This document shows positions 1-5,085 of a DNA stretch of 9,337 nt, piece after piece. The position numbers and the translations under genes are program-made. Location of the stretch: NCBI GenBank assembly GCA_025355225.1, contig JANYAB010000300.1:1-9337 (forward strand), given 5' to 3'. Numbering within the stretch: position 1 is the stretch's first letter; the number at the start of each line of letters is the position of its first letter. This DNA comes from Bacteroidota bacterium. Its GTDB lineage: Bacteria > Bacteroidota > Bacteroidia > Sphingobacteriales > Sphingobacteriaceae. The notes under the pieces were generated by a model. That model did no database searches, was not told where the DNA came from, and worked only from the letters and a program-made list of their open reading frames with translations.

Positions 1-1184
1 GCCGGCGTGGCGCTTACATAAATGGTTTGGGGTGACAACCGTTCAAATTCCTGGAAGTTAAGCGGCCGGTTATCCATGGCGGCCGGCAAGCGGAAGCCAT
101 ATTCAACTAATGATATTTTACGCGAACGGTCGCCCCCATACATGGCGCGGATCTGTGGTACCGTTACATGGCTCTCATCGATCACCATCAGGTAATCATC
201 CGGGAAATAATCTAATAAACAGAATGGGCGTGCCCCTGGTTTGCGTCCGTCAAAAAACCTGGAATAGTTTTCTATACCCGAGCAATAGCCCAACTCACGT
301 ATCATCTCCAGGTCGTAGTTTACCCTTTCTTCCAGGCGTTTGGCCTCCAAAAAACGCTTATCATCTATAAATTGCTTCTTACGGACTTCCAATTCCTCCT
401 GTATGGCCCAGATAGATTGGGTAAAGCGTTCCCGCGGAGCAACATATAAATTGGCCGGAAAAACAACCATGTGGGTCATTTTCTCGATAGTTTTGCCCGT
501 TCCCGGATCAAAAGTGCTTAATTCTTCTATATCATCCCCAAAAAACGAAACCCGGTAAGCCACATCCATATAAGCCGGGAATATATCCACGATGTCGCCC
601 TTCACCCTGAATGTTCCACGCTTAAAATCAGCTGTTGTACGTGAATACAGAATTTCGACCATCCGATGCAGGAAAGCATTGCGGCTGATGCGGGTACCCA
701 CGGCGAACCGAAAAACGGAATCCGCAAAATCGTCCGGATTACCCATACCATAGATGCAGGAGATAGACGAAACCACGATCACATCCCGCCTGCCCGACAT
801 TAAGGAAGAGGTGGTGCGCAAACGTAGTTTTTCAATTTCCTCGTTTATCTGCAGATCCTTTTCAATATAGGTGTTGGTGCTTGCTATAAAGGCTTCCGGC
901 TGATAGTAATCGTAATAAGATACGAAGTAGTTAACCGCATTTTCAGGGAAAAACTGCTTGAACTCGCCGTATAGTTGCGCGGCAAGCGTCTTATTATGAC
1001 TGAGTACCAAGGTGGGTTTCTGCGTTTGTGCGATTACATTGGCTATAGTAAACGTCTTCCCCGAGCCGGTAACGCCGAGTAAGGTTTGAAAAGGGTCGTG
1101 ATTATTTACACCTTCCACCAGTTGCCTTATCGCTTCGGGCTGGTCGCCGGTTGGCTTATATTGTGACGTTAACTTGAAATCCAT
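1..1184 (-). CDS. uvrB: UvrABC excision repair subunit B, partial (C-terminus off the left edge)
   Basis: UvrB is the DNA-damage-verifying helicase-like subunit of nucleotide excision repair; it is loaded by UvrA and recruits UvrC. The 394 visible codons read without a stop from ATG at 1184. Seen: Walker A GVTGSGKT (residues 37-44, Lys43), the beta-hairpin tyrosine cluster YYDYYQPEAF starting at residue 90, which in this family clamps the DNA strand, the DESH Walker B box (336-339), and helicase motif III YVSATP at 389-394, where the window ends. The family is usually about 670-680 residues, so the second helicase lobe and the C-terminal UvrC-binding region are outside. The truncation is a window edge, not a mutation. 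The gene is divergent from upp. Identification is near certain. The start is supported by the N-terminal match to the family (MDFKLTSQYKPTGDQPEAI) and a promoter box just upstream. Confidence 0.98.
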   Translation of the reverse strand, partial: MDFKLTSQYKPTGDQPEAIRQLVEGVNNHDPFQTLLGVTGSGKTFTIANVIAQTQKPTLVLSHNKTLAAQLYGEFKQFFPENAVNYFVSYYDYYQPEAFIASTNTYIEKDLQINEEIEKLRLRTTSSLMSGRRDVIVVSSISCIYGMGNPDDFADSVFRFAVGTRISRNAFLHRMVEILYSRTTADFKRGTFRVKGDIVDIFPAYMDVAYRVSFFGDDIEELSTFDPGTGKTIEKMTHMVVFPANLYVAPRERFTQSIWAIQEELEVRKKQFIDDKRFLEAKRLEERVNYDLEMIRELGYCSGIENYSRFFDGRKPGARPFCLLDYFPDDYLMVIDESHVTVPQIRAMYGGDRSRKISLVEYGFRLPAAMDNRPLNFQEFERLSPQTIYVSATP

Positions 1185-1191
1185 AGACAAA

Positions 1192-1199
1192 CAAAAATA
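1192..1199 (-). promoter_or_regulatory. Candidate uvrB promoter, Bacteroidota -7 box
   Basis: The minus strand reads TATTTTTG, matching the Bacteroidota -7 consensus TAnnTTTG. Only 7 nt separate it from the uvrB start codon, so the transcript would have almost no leader. I see no matching TTTG -33 box at the usual distance, so the call rests on the -7 box alone. Confidence 0.45.
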
Positions 1200-1277
1200 C
1201 AAATTTGCCATCAGTTAATTGGTGACTTGTACTTAGTTAACCCAGGATTATTACAAATAATAAACAAATTACGAAAG

Positions 1278-1328
1278 CAGTAGTTATTAGCATAGTTAGA
1301 TTATTTAACTGAAGGTTGCAAACTACTG
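1278..1328. repeat. Nested inverted repeats in the uvrB-upp spacer
   Basis: CAGTAGTT (1278-1285) is the exact reverse complement of AACTACTG (1321-1328). Inside that 35-nt loop, AGTTA (1294-1298) pairs with TAACT (1306-1310) over 7 nt. The two helices could stack as a small structured RNA or mark a protein site upstream of upp. The arms are short and AT-rich, so chance is a real alternative. Confidence 0.3.
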
Positions 1329-1349
1329 TAATCGCTATTTCGTATTTTT

Positions 1350-1384
1350 ACTAATCACTCATCGCTAACCGCTAATTACTCAAA
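1350..1384 (+). repeat. Degenerate 7-bp tandem repeat before upp
   Basis: Five consecutive 7-mers, ACTAATC, ACTCATC, GCTAACC, GCTAATT and ACTCAAA, fit a loose RCTMAYY unit and end 3 nt before the upp start codon. The array probably forms part of the upp 5' leader or promoter-proximal DNA. A near-consensus -7 box, TATTTTTA (1343-1350), runs into the first unit but lacks the final G. Confidence 0.6.
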
Positions 1385-1387
1385 AAC

Positions 1388-2035
1388 ATGCTTTTTGTAC
1401 TTAACAATAGCAACACCATCGGCAATCAATTTTTGGCTGAGCTGCGTGATGCAAACATACAGCAGGATAGATTACGGTTCAGGAACAACCAGGAAAGACT
1501 TGGCGAAATATTGGCGTATGAGATCAGCAAAAAGTTAAAATATGTAACTACCGAAGTGCAAACTCCATTAGGTATTGCAACTATTAATATGCCCGAAACA
1601 CAACCCGTTCTTGGGACCATCCTGCGCGCCGGCTTACCATTTCACCAGGGCTTTATGAATTATTTTACCCAGTCGCCATCGGCATTTATTACCGCTTACC
1701 GGAAGGTTAAAAAGAACGGCACCTTTATCATCAACATCGATCACATTGCGACACCCGACCTTGAGGGCAAAATTCTAATACTGTGTGACACCATGCTGGC
1801 CACCGGGCAAAGCATAGTACAAGTTTGCAAGGAACTGATTGCCACCTATAACATCAAAGAATTGCATATTGCCGCTATAATTGCCAGCACAGAAGGCATA
1901 GCGCATGTGAAAGCGAACCTGCCGAAAGCGCATTTATGGCTGGGCGCGATAGACGAGGAAATGACCTCGAAAGCGTTTATCGTACCTGGCCTCGGCGATG
2001 CGGGGGATTTGGCGTTTGGGGAGAAGATGTCTTAA
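1388..2035 (+). CDS. upp: Uracil phosphoribosyltransferase
   Basis: Upp converts uracil and PRPP to UMP plus pyrophosphate in the cytoplasm (pyrimidine salvage). The 215-residue length fits the family. Seen: the ILRAGL segment (78-83) near the substrate site, the PRPP-binding loop CDTMLATGQS (133-142), and the C-terminal uracil-recognition stretch IVPGLGDAGD (198-207) followed by a short FGEKMS end. The PRPP loop is slightly unusual: the family form is usually DPMLATG followed by small residues, whereas here Thr135 replaces Pro and Gln141 sits where Gly or Ser is common. The rest of the site is intact, so activity is expected. The gene is transcribed divergently from uvrB. An inverted copy of a dispersed repeat begins a few bases after the stop codon; no clear U-tract terminator follows. 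Confidence 0.95.
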   Translation: MLFVLNNSNTIGNQFLAELRDANIQQDRLRFRNNQERLGEILAYEISKKLKYVTTEVQTPLGIATINMPETQPVLGTILRAGLPFHQGFMNYFTQSPSAFITAYRKVKKNGTFIINIDHIATPDLEGKILILCDTMLATGQSIVQVCKELIATYNIKELHIAAIIASTEGIAHVKANLPKAHLWLGAIDEEMTSKAFIVPGLGDAGDLAFGEKMS

Positions 2036-2039
2036 TTTG

Positions 2040-2063
2040 GGATTTCGGATGTTCGATTTCGGA
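2040..2063 (-). repeat. Dispersed repeat, copy 1 (inverted; left arm of a 24-bp inverted repeat)
   Basis: These 24 bases, starting 4 nt after the upp stop codon, are the exact reverse complement of 2139-2162. The 75-nt loop between the arms holds a promoter-like box and the HAD start codon. The pairing is perfect for 24 bp, stops at a T-T mismatch on the loop side, then continues for two more pairs. In a read-through RNA this would be a strong hairpin. It is not a classical terminator, because no U-tract follows the right arm. Confidence 0.9.
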
Positions 2064-2082
2064 TTTGAACAGATATATATTT

Positions 2083-2090
2083 TAATTTTG
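2083..2090 (+). promoter_or_regulatory. Candidate promoter for the HAD gene, -7 box
   Basis: TAATTTTG matches the Bacteroidota TAnnTTTG box and lies 39 nt before the ATG at 2130. A TTTG at 2064-2067 could be the -33 element, but the 15-bp spacer is shorter than usual. A transcript from here would lack the left arm of the surrounding inverted repeat. Confidence 0.45.
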
Positions 2091-2129
2091 GATTTACTTA
2101 CGCAGTTTTAAATCTGACATCTACGAGAA

Positions 2130-2858
2130 ATGAATAATTCCGAAATCGAACATCCGAAATCCGAAATAAAATACAAACACATTTTTTTCGACCTCGATCA
2201 CACCATTTGGGATTTTGATAAAAACGCTGAGGAGACTTTGCACGAGCTATATGGTATTTATGCACTAAAGGAGTTGGGACTACACTCGGCCGATCTGTTT
2301 ATCGAAACCTATACCCGTAACAATCACCAGCTTTGGGCTGAATATCATATTGGTAAGATCACTAAAGCAGCATTGCGCGAAGAACGGTTCAAAAAAACCT
2401 TCCTTGATCTTGGTCTGCATCCGGAGGTGATACCCGTTGGTTTTGAAGATGATTACGTTAAATTGTGTCCTACAAAAACCAACTTGTTCCCCGATGCGCA
2501 CGAAACGTTGCAATATCTGCAATCAAAATATACACTACACCTAATTTCTAATGGTTTCAGCGAATCGCAGGATATAAAGATCAGCAAGACAAATATTGGC
2601 GGTTATTTTCAACACATTATTATATCGGAAACGATTGGGGTAAATAAGCCCGACAAGGCAATTTTTGAACACGCACTTAAGTTAGCGAGCACTACAAAAG
2701 AAGAAAGCCTGATGATAGGCGATAGCCTGGAAGCCGATGTACGCGGTGCGTTAAATTTTGGTATGGACGCAATTTATTTTAACCCCGCCGGTTTGGACAA
2801 ACCTGATGATATACCTGTACAGATTACTCATTTAAAAGAGCTAACTTTATTGTTGTGA
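2130..2858 (+). CDS. HAD-superfamily hydrolase, YjjG/YfnB-type nucleotidase
   Basis: Probable cytoplasmic phosphatase acting on nucleoside monophosphates, as known for the YjjG group, which cleans up pyrimidine and non-canonical nucleotides. All four HAD motifs are visible in 242 residues: DLDHT (21-25; nucleophile Asp21, acid/base Asp23), LISNGF with Ser140, Lys173 in NKPDKAIF, and IGDSLEADVRGA with Asp198 and Asp203 for magnesium. Residues 26-130 hold the helical cap. The conserved family start corresponds to about residue 14 (KYKHIFFDLDHT). The preceding residues NNSEIEHPKSEI are encoded by a dispersed repeat and look like an acquired N-terminal tail. ATG 2130 is the only canonical start available. 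Substrate is inferred from family; adjacency to upp fits a pyrimidine role but is weak evidence. Confidence 0.88.
   Translation: MNNSEIEHPKSEIKYKHIFFDLDHTIWDFDKNAEETLHELYGIYALKELGLHSADLFIETYTRNNHQLWAEYHIGKITKAALREERFKKTFLDLGLHPEVIPVGFEDDYVKLCPTKTNLFPDAHETLQYLQSKYTLHLISNGFSESQDIKISKTNIGGYFQHIIISETIGVNKPDKAIFEHALKLASTTKEESLMIGDSLEADVRGALNFGMDAIYFNPAGLDKPDDIPVQITHLKELTLLL
2139..2168 (+). repeat. Dispersed repeat, copy 2 (inside the HAD coding sequence)
   Basis: This copy encodes HAD residues SEIEHPKSEI (4-13). Positions 2139-2162 are the right arm of the 24-bp inverted repeat with 2040-2063. It matches copy 3 (3359-3388) at 27 of 30 positions; all three differences (at 2156, 2162 and 2168) fall at third codon positions and are synonymous in this frame. 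A more degenerate relative may lie at about 2109-2131. Confidence 0.85.
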
Positions 2859-2894
2859 GGGAATGAACTTACAAATGGAATAGAAAATATAATA

Positions 2895-2902
2895 TAAATT
2901 TG
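2895..2902 (+). promoter_or_regulatory. Candidate hicBA promoter, -7 box
   Basis: TAAATTTG matches TAnnTTTG and ends 4 nt before the hicB ATG, predicting a leaderless or nearly leaderless hicBA mRNA. No clear -33 TTTG is seen upstream. The 48-bp gap after the HAD gene has no terminator-like hairpin, so read-through is also possible. Confidence 0.5.
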
Positions 2903-2906
2903 TAGT

Positions 2907-3134
2907 ATGAAACAAAGGACATATCGAATATTGCTTACCCCTGAAGATGAGGGAGGATTTAGTGTTTCTGTACCAGCATTACCAGGATGTTTTACCCAAG
3001 GAGAAACTGTTGAAGAGGCTATAGAAATGGCAAAGGAAGCCATTAGCTTATATGTTGAAAGTTTAGAAGAAGATGGTGAACCTGTACCGGACGACAGCCG
3101 AAGCCTCGAGTATTCATTAACATTCGCATCCTAA
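2907..3134 (+). CDS. hicB: HicB-family antitoxin
   Basis: Antitoxin expected to bind and block the HicA mRNA interferase encoded directly downstream. The 75 residues show the HicB hallmark: a beta strand (YRILLTPEDEGGFSVSVPAL), then PGCFTQGETVEEAIEMAKEAI (about 26-46), the partial RNase H-like fold of this family. The C-terminus is short and acidic, and no helix-turn-helix or ribbon-helix-helix DNA-binding domain follows, so this is the minimal type of HicB. How such a protein would autoregulate its promoter is not evident. ATG 2907 is the natural start, with a promoter box 4 nt before it. The stop codon lies 4 nt before the hicA GTG, which implies co-transcription and probably translational coupling. 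The order is antitoxin first, the reverse of classical hicAB. Confidence 0.88.
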   Translation: MKQRTYRILLTPEDEGGFSVSVPALPGCFTQGETVEEAIEMAKEAISLYVESLEEDGEPVPDDSRSLEYSLTFAS

Positions 3135-3138
3135 ATAC

Positions 3139-3345
3139 GTGAAGTCCTATACACCCAAAGAAATTGTCGCCATCCTGATCGCGCACGGTTTCGAACTTGC
3201 TCGGATAAAAGGGAGTCATCAGGTGTATGTTAACCGGGCAAACGGTAAAAGAACCGTGGTCCCTATGCACGGAAAGGACTTAAAAAAAGGAACTTTACAT
3301 AGTATTCTCAAACAGGCAGGTATTGAATTGAAGGAAAGAGAATAA
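3139..3345 (+). CDS. hicA: HicA-family toxin (mRNA interferase)
   Basis: Small 68-residue double-stranded-RNA-binding-like protein of the HicA/YcfA family. Active members cleave mRNA and arrest growth until neutralised by HicB. Seen: an N-terminal helix (TPKEIVAILIAHGFE), the diagnostic GSHQVYVN with catalytic His27, a central strand GKRTVVPMH, and the C-terminal KKGTLHSILKQAGI helix. All expected parts are present, so the toxin is probably functional. Translation must begin at GTG 3139, because the next ATG lies after the catalytic histidine. A GTG start 4 nt after the antitoxin stop is a plausible way to keep toxin output below antitoxin. The pair is the accessory element of this neighbourhood, set among housekeeping genes. 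Confidence 0.88.
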   Translation: MKSYTPKEIVAILIAHGFELARIKGSHQVYVNRANGKRTVVPMHGKDLKKGTLHSILKQAGIELKERE

Positions 3346-3358
3346 TTCAGCTTCTAAA

Positions 3359-3388
3359 TCCGAAATCGAACATCCTAAATCTGAAATT
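3359..3388 (+). repeat. Dispersed repeat, copy 3 (before the DinB-like gene)
   Basis: The copy ends 6 nt before the DinB-like ATG and matches copy 2 (2139-2168) at 27 of 30 bases. It is open and in frame with that gene and would read SEIEHPKSEI, but no ATG, GTG or TTG lies in frame between the stop at 3329-3331 and ATG 3395. It is therefore probably untranslated leader. Confidence 0.8.
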
Positions 3389-3394
3389 AAGACC

Positions 3395-3925
3395 ATGAGC
3401 ATTACATCTGAACGTAAAGACATCGAAGCGACATTTGATACCTATCGCAGCCGCCTGGATACTATCCCCGATGATCTGTTTACTGTAACGCCACCAGGCG
3501 GCGGATGGTCGTATGCCGAAGTTTACTCACATATTTTACAGGCCAATCTCGGATCAAGTATCGCTCTCGAAAAATGCACCCTTAGTAATTGCAAACCCAC
3601 TTCCAAAGGTCGCACGGTATTAGGTTTCCTGGTGCTGTCATTTGGCAGGTTCCCGCCGGTCAGAGTAAAAGTTCGGCAAGCAGTTGCCGCTACAATGACT
3701 ATTAAAAAGATCAGTAAAGAAGAAGCTAAAAACTTATTGATCAAATGCCGTAAGCGTATTAACGATGTGGCGCCTCTTATCCACGGTTCATCGCCACACT
3801 GCCGGTATAAACATGCGCGTTTTGGTATGATGAATGCCCGGCAGTGGTTCAAATTTATTCTTATCCATTCAACGCATCATTTAAAACAATTGGATCGTAT
3901 ACAAAATAAATTACAGACTCAATGA
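3395..3925 (+). CDS. DinB-like four-helix-bundle protein
   Basis: 176-residue protein of the DinB/YfiT-like superfamily, cytoplasmic metal-binding four-helix bundles that include thiol-dependent transferases and many members of unknown reaction. Seen: an N-terminal helix (about 5-22), the GGGWSYAEVYSHIL segment placing His46 in helix 2, and a C-terminal helix with HSTHHLKQLDRI. His46, His158 and His162 fit the usual metal triad, with an HxxxH pair in the last helix. The middle (60-105) is basic and Cys-containing and resembles nothing I recognise. The gene follows hicA by about 50 bp that contain repeat copy 3. Despite the family name, it is not DNA polymerase IV. Specific function unknown. 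Confidence 0.72.
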   Translation: MSITSERKDIEATFDTYRSRLDTIPDDLFTVTPPGGGWSYAEVYSHILQANLGSSIALEKCTLSNCKPTSKGRTVLGFLVLSFGRFPPVRVKVRQAVAATMTIKKISKEEAKNLLIKCRKRINDVAPLIHGSSPHCRYKHARFGMMNARQWFKFILIHSTHHLKQLDRIQNKLQTQ

Positions 3926-3974
3926 AACCTTTTACATTTAACAGAGTCTTAACATACAAATAATCTGAATAGCA

Positions 3975-3982
3975 TATTTTTG
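3975..3982 (+). promoter_or_regulatory. Candidate promoter for the 36-aa membrane peptide, -7 box
   Basis: TATTTTTG matches TAnnTTTG and lies 14 nt before ATG 3997, implying a very short leader. No clear -33 TTTG is seen. The box gives some independent support that the downstream small ORF is expressed. Confidence 0.4.
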
Positions 3983-3996
3983 TTAAATAACATATT

Positions 3997-4107
3997 ATGA
4001 ATTTTGAGATTGCGTATCTGGTTGTTGTGGGGTTGCTGTTGTTACTTGGCATGTTCTATTTCAGCCCTTATGAACTAAAAGTTGATGAAGACGAAGACGA
4101 CGAATAG
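3997..4107 (+). CDS. Small single-pass membrane peptide with acidic tail (36 aa, hypothetical)
   Basis: ATG 3997 to TAG 4105-4107. The peptide opens with MNFEIAYLVVVGLLLLLGMF, giving one strongly hydrophobic helix at about residues 5-22. Then comes a short FSPYELK linker and a run of aspartate and glutamate (residues 30-36, DEDEDDE) at the C-terminus. With no N-terminal positive charges and a very acidic tail, topology is uncertain. The clean hydrophobic-then-acidic design, a -7 box upstream and its place in an otherwise empty 256-bp gap argue that it is real, although it is short enough for standard gene callers to skip. I do not recognise the family. The layout resembles accessory microproteins of membrane complexes, but no oxidase or transporter gene is nearby and I claim no homology. 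Confidence 0.6.
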   Translation: MNFEIAYLVVVGLLLLLGMFYFSPYELKVDEDEDDE

Positions 4108-4139
4108 TCGTTATTACTACAGTCTTTTAAATCTATTGA

Positions 4140-4156
4140 CCGGTACAAATTACCGG
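4140..4156. repeat. 17-bp interrupted palindrome upstream of the metallophosphoesterase gene
   Basis: CCGGTA-CAAAT-TACCGG: perfect 6-bp arms around 5 nt, ending 25 nt before ATG 4182. Its GC-rich arms stand out from the AT-rich surroundings. It could be an operator for a dimeric regulator or a small RNA hairpin in the leader. No U-tract follows, so a terminator for the upstream small ORF is less likely. Confidence 0.5.
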
Positions 4157-4181
4157 ATGGCAAATTATCCCCCCAATTTTA

Positions 4182-5036
4182 ATGGCAAAGCGTGAAGTAG
4201 ATATAGTGGTTATATCTGATGTGCATTTAGGTACCTATGGTTGCCACGCCAAAGAACTCCTTAAATATTTAAAAAGCATAAAACCCAAAATGCTGATATT
4301 AAATGGCGACATCATTGATATCTGGCAGTTTAGTAAATCCTATTGGCCGGAAGCGCATATGAAGGTAGTGCGCCGGATATTAAAATTTGTAACAGAGGGC
4401 ATACCTGTTTATTATTTAACGGGGAACCACGACGAAATGCTGCGTAAATTTGCTGATTTTGACTTGGGGTCATTCCAATTACGTAACAAAGTGGTATTAA
4501 CTATTGATGGAAAAAAAGCCTGGATATTTCATGGCGACGTGTTCGATGTAACTATGCAGCATTCCAAATGGCTGGCCAAGTTAGGCGCCGTAGGGTACGA
4601 CACGCTGATCTTAATGAACAGTTTTGTAAACTGGTTTTTGACCATTTTGGGCAGAGAAAAAATGAGTTTTTCGCAAAAAGTGAAGGGCAGGTTTAAGGAT
4701 GCTGTAAAATTCATTAATCAGTTTGAGCAAACTGCCACCGATCTTGCTGTCGAAAAAAGTTACCAGTATGTAATATGCGGGCATATTCACCATTCCGAGA
4801 TCAGGGAGATCCATGCCACTGACAGGCCGGGATCTGTGCTTTATCTCAATTCGGGCGACTGGGTTGAAAGCCTGACCGCGTTGGAATATAACAACATGAA
4901 CTGGACGATATTTAAATATGACCCTGCAAACTTCAACAGCGATAACGACGAGGAGGATAAAACCGACGCCGAAGACCTGGACGCAAAAATGGATGTAAGG
5001 AATTTATTAGAGCGTTTCAAACAGGAAACGCATTAA
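4182..5036 (+). CDS. LpxH-like metallophosphoesterase (UDP-2,3-diacylglucosamine diphosphatase family)
   Basis: Calcineurin-like phosphoesterase with the full dinuclear metal site: SDVHLG (Asp13, His15), NGDIID (Asp43), GNHDE (Asn82, His83), FHGD (His117) and GHIHH (His201, His203), plus the family's LNSGDWVES near 223-231. Residues about 122-190 form a hydrophobic cap between the metal motifs, as in LpxH-type enzymes that cleave lipid-linked UDP-sugars at the membrane. At 284 residues it is longer than E. coli LpxH (about 240) because of an acidic tail (254-271, rich in Asp and Glu). Database names would probably call it LpxH. I think a paralogue acting on another nucleotide-sugar lipid is more likely, because it sits beside a glycosyltransferase and Bacteroidota usually carry a different LpxH sequence elsewhere. 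That is inference. Confidence 0.8.
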   Translation: MAKREVDIVVISDVHLGTYGCHAKELLKYLKSIKPKMLILNGDIIDIWQFSKSYWPEAHMKVVRRILKFVTEGIPVYYLTGNHDEMLRKFADFDLGSFQLRNKVVLTIDGKKAWIFHGDVFDVTMQHSKWLAKLGAVGYDTLILMNSFVNWFLTILGREKMSFSQKVKGRFKDAVKFINQFEQTATDLAVEKSYQYVICGHIHHSEIREIHATDRPGSVLYLNSGDWVESLTALEYNNMNWTIFKYDPANFNSDNDEEDKTDAEDLDAKMDVRNLLERFKQETH

Positions 5037-5053
5037 TCTTTGTTAAAGGCTGT

Positions 5054-5061
5054 TATCTTTG
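5054..5061 (+). promoter_or_regulatory. Candidate internal promoter for the glycosyltransferase, -7 box
   Basis: TATCTTTG is an exact TAnnTTTG match, 24 nt before ATG 5086. A TTTG at 5039-5042 is too close (11-bp spacer) to be a normal -33 box. If active, it starts transcription downstream of TTG 5059, which argues for ATG 5086 as the true start. Confidence 0.45.
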
Positions 5062-5085
5062 GTATCTTACACCGCATCTATTGCT

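Noticed and set aside
110..558. Two plus-strand open frames opposite uvrB
   Set aside because: They are antisense to clearly conserved UvrB sequence and show low-complexity, family-less proteins.
2040..3388. Repeat copies as a CRISPR array or insertion-sequence ends
   Set aside because: There are only three copies, irregularly spaced and in mixed orientation, with no spacers, no cas genes and no transposase between them.
3523..3852. Minus-strand 109-codon open frame opposite the DinB-like gene
   Set aside because: The plus strand carries the recognisable His triad and fold; the antisense product has no motif and no promoter box.
3915..3949. AGACTC/GAGTCT inverted repeat at the end of the DinB-like gene as a terminator
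   Set aside because: Only 6 bp with a 23-nt loop and no U-tract afterwards; it includes coding sequence and is likely chance.
4136..4168. TTGACC as a sigma70-type -35 with a downstream AT-rich -10
   Set aside because: No -10 match occurs at 16-18 bp spacing, and the housekeeping sigma factor of Bacteroidota uses a different consensus; the TTGACC overlaps the palindrome.
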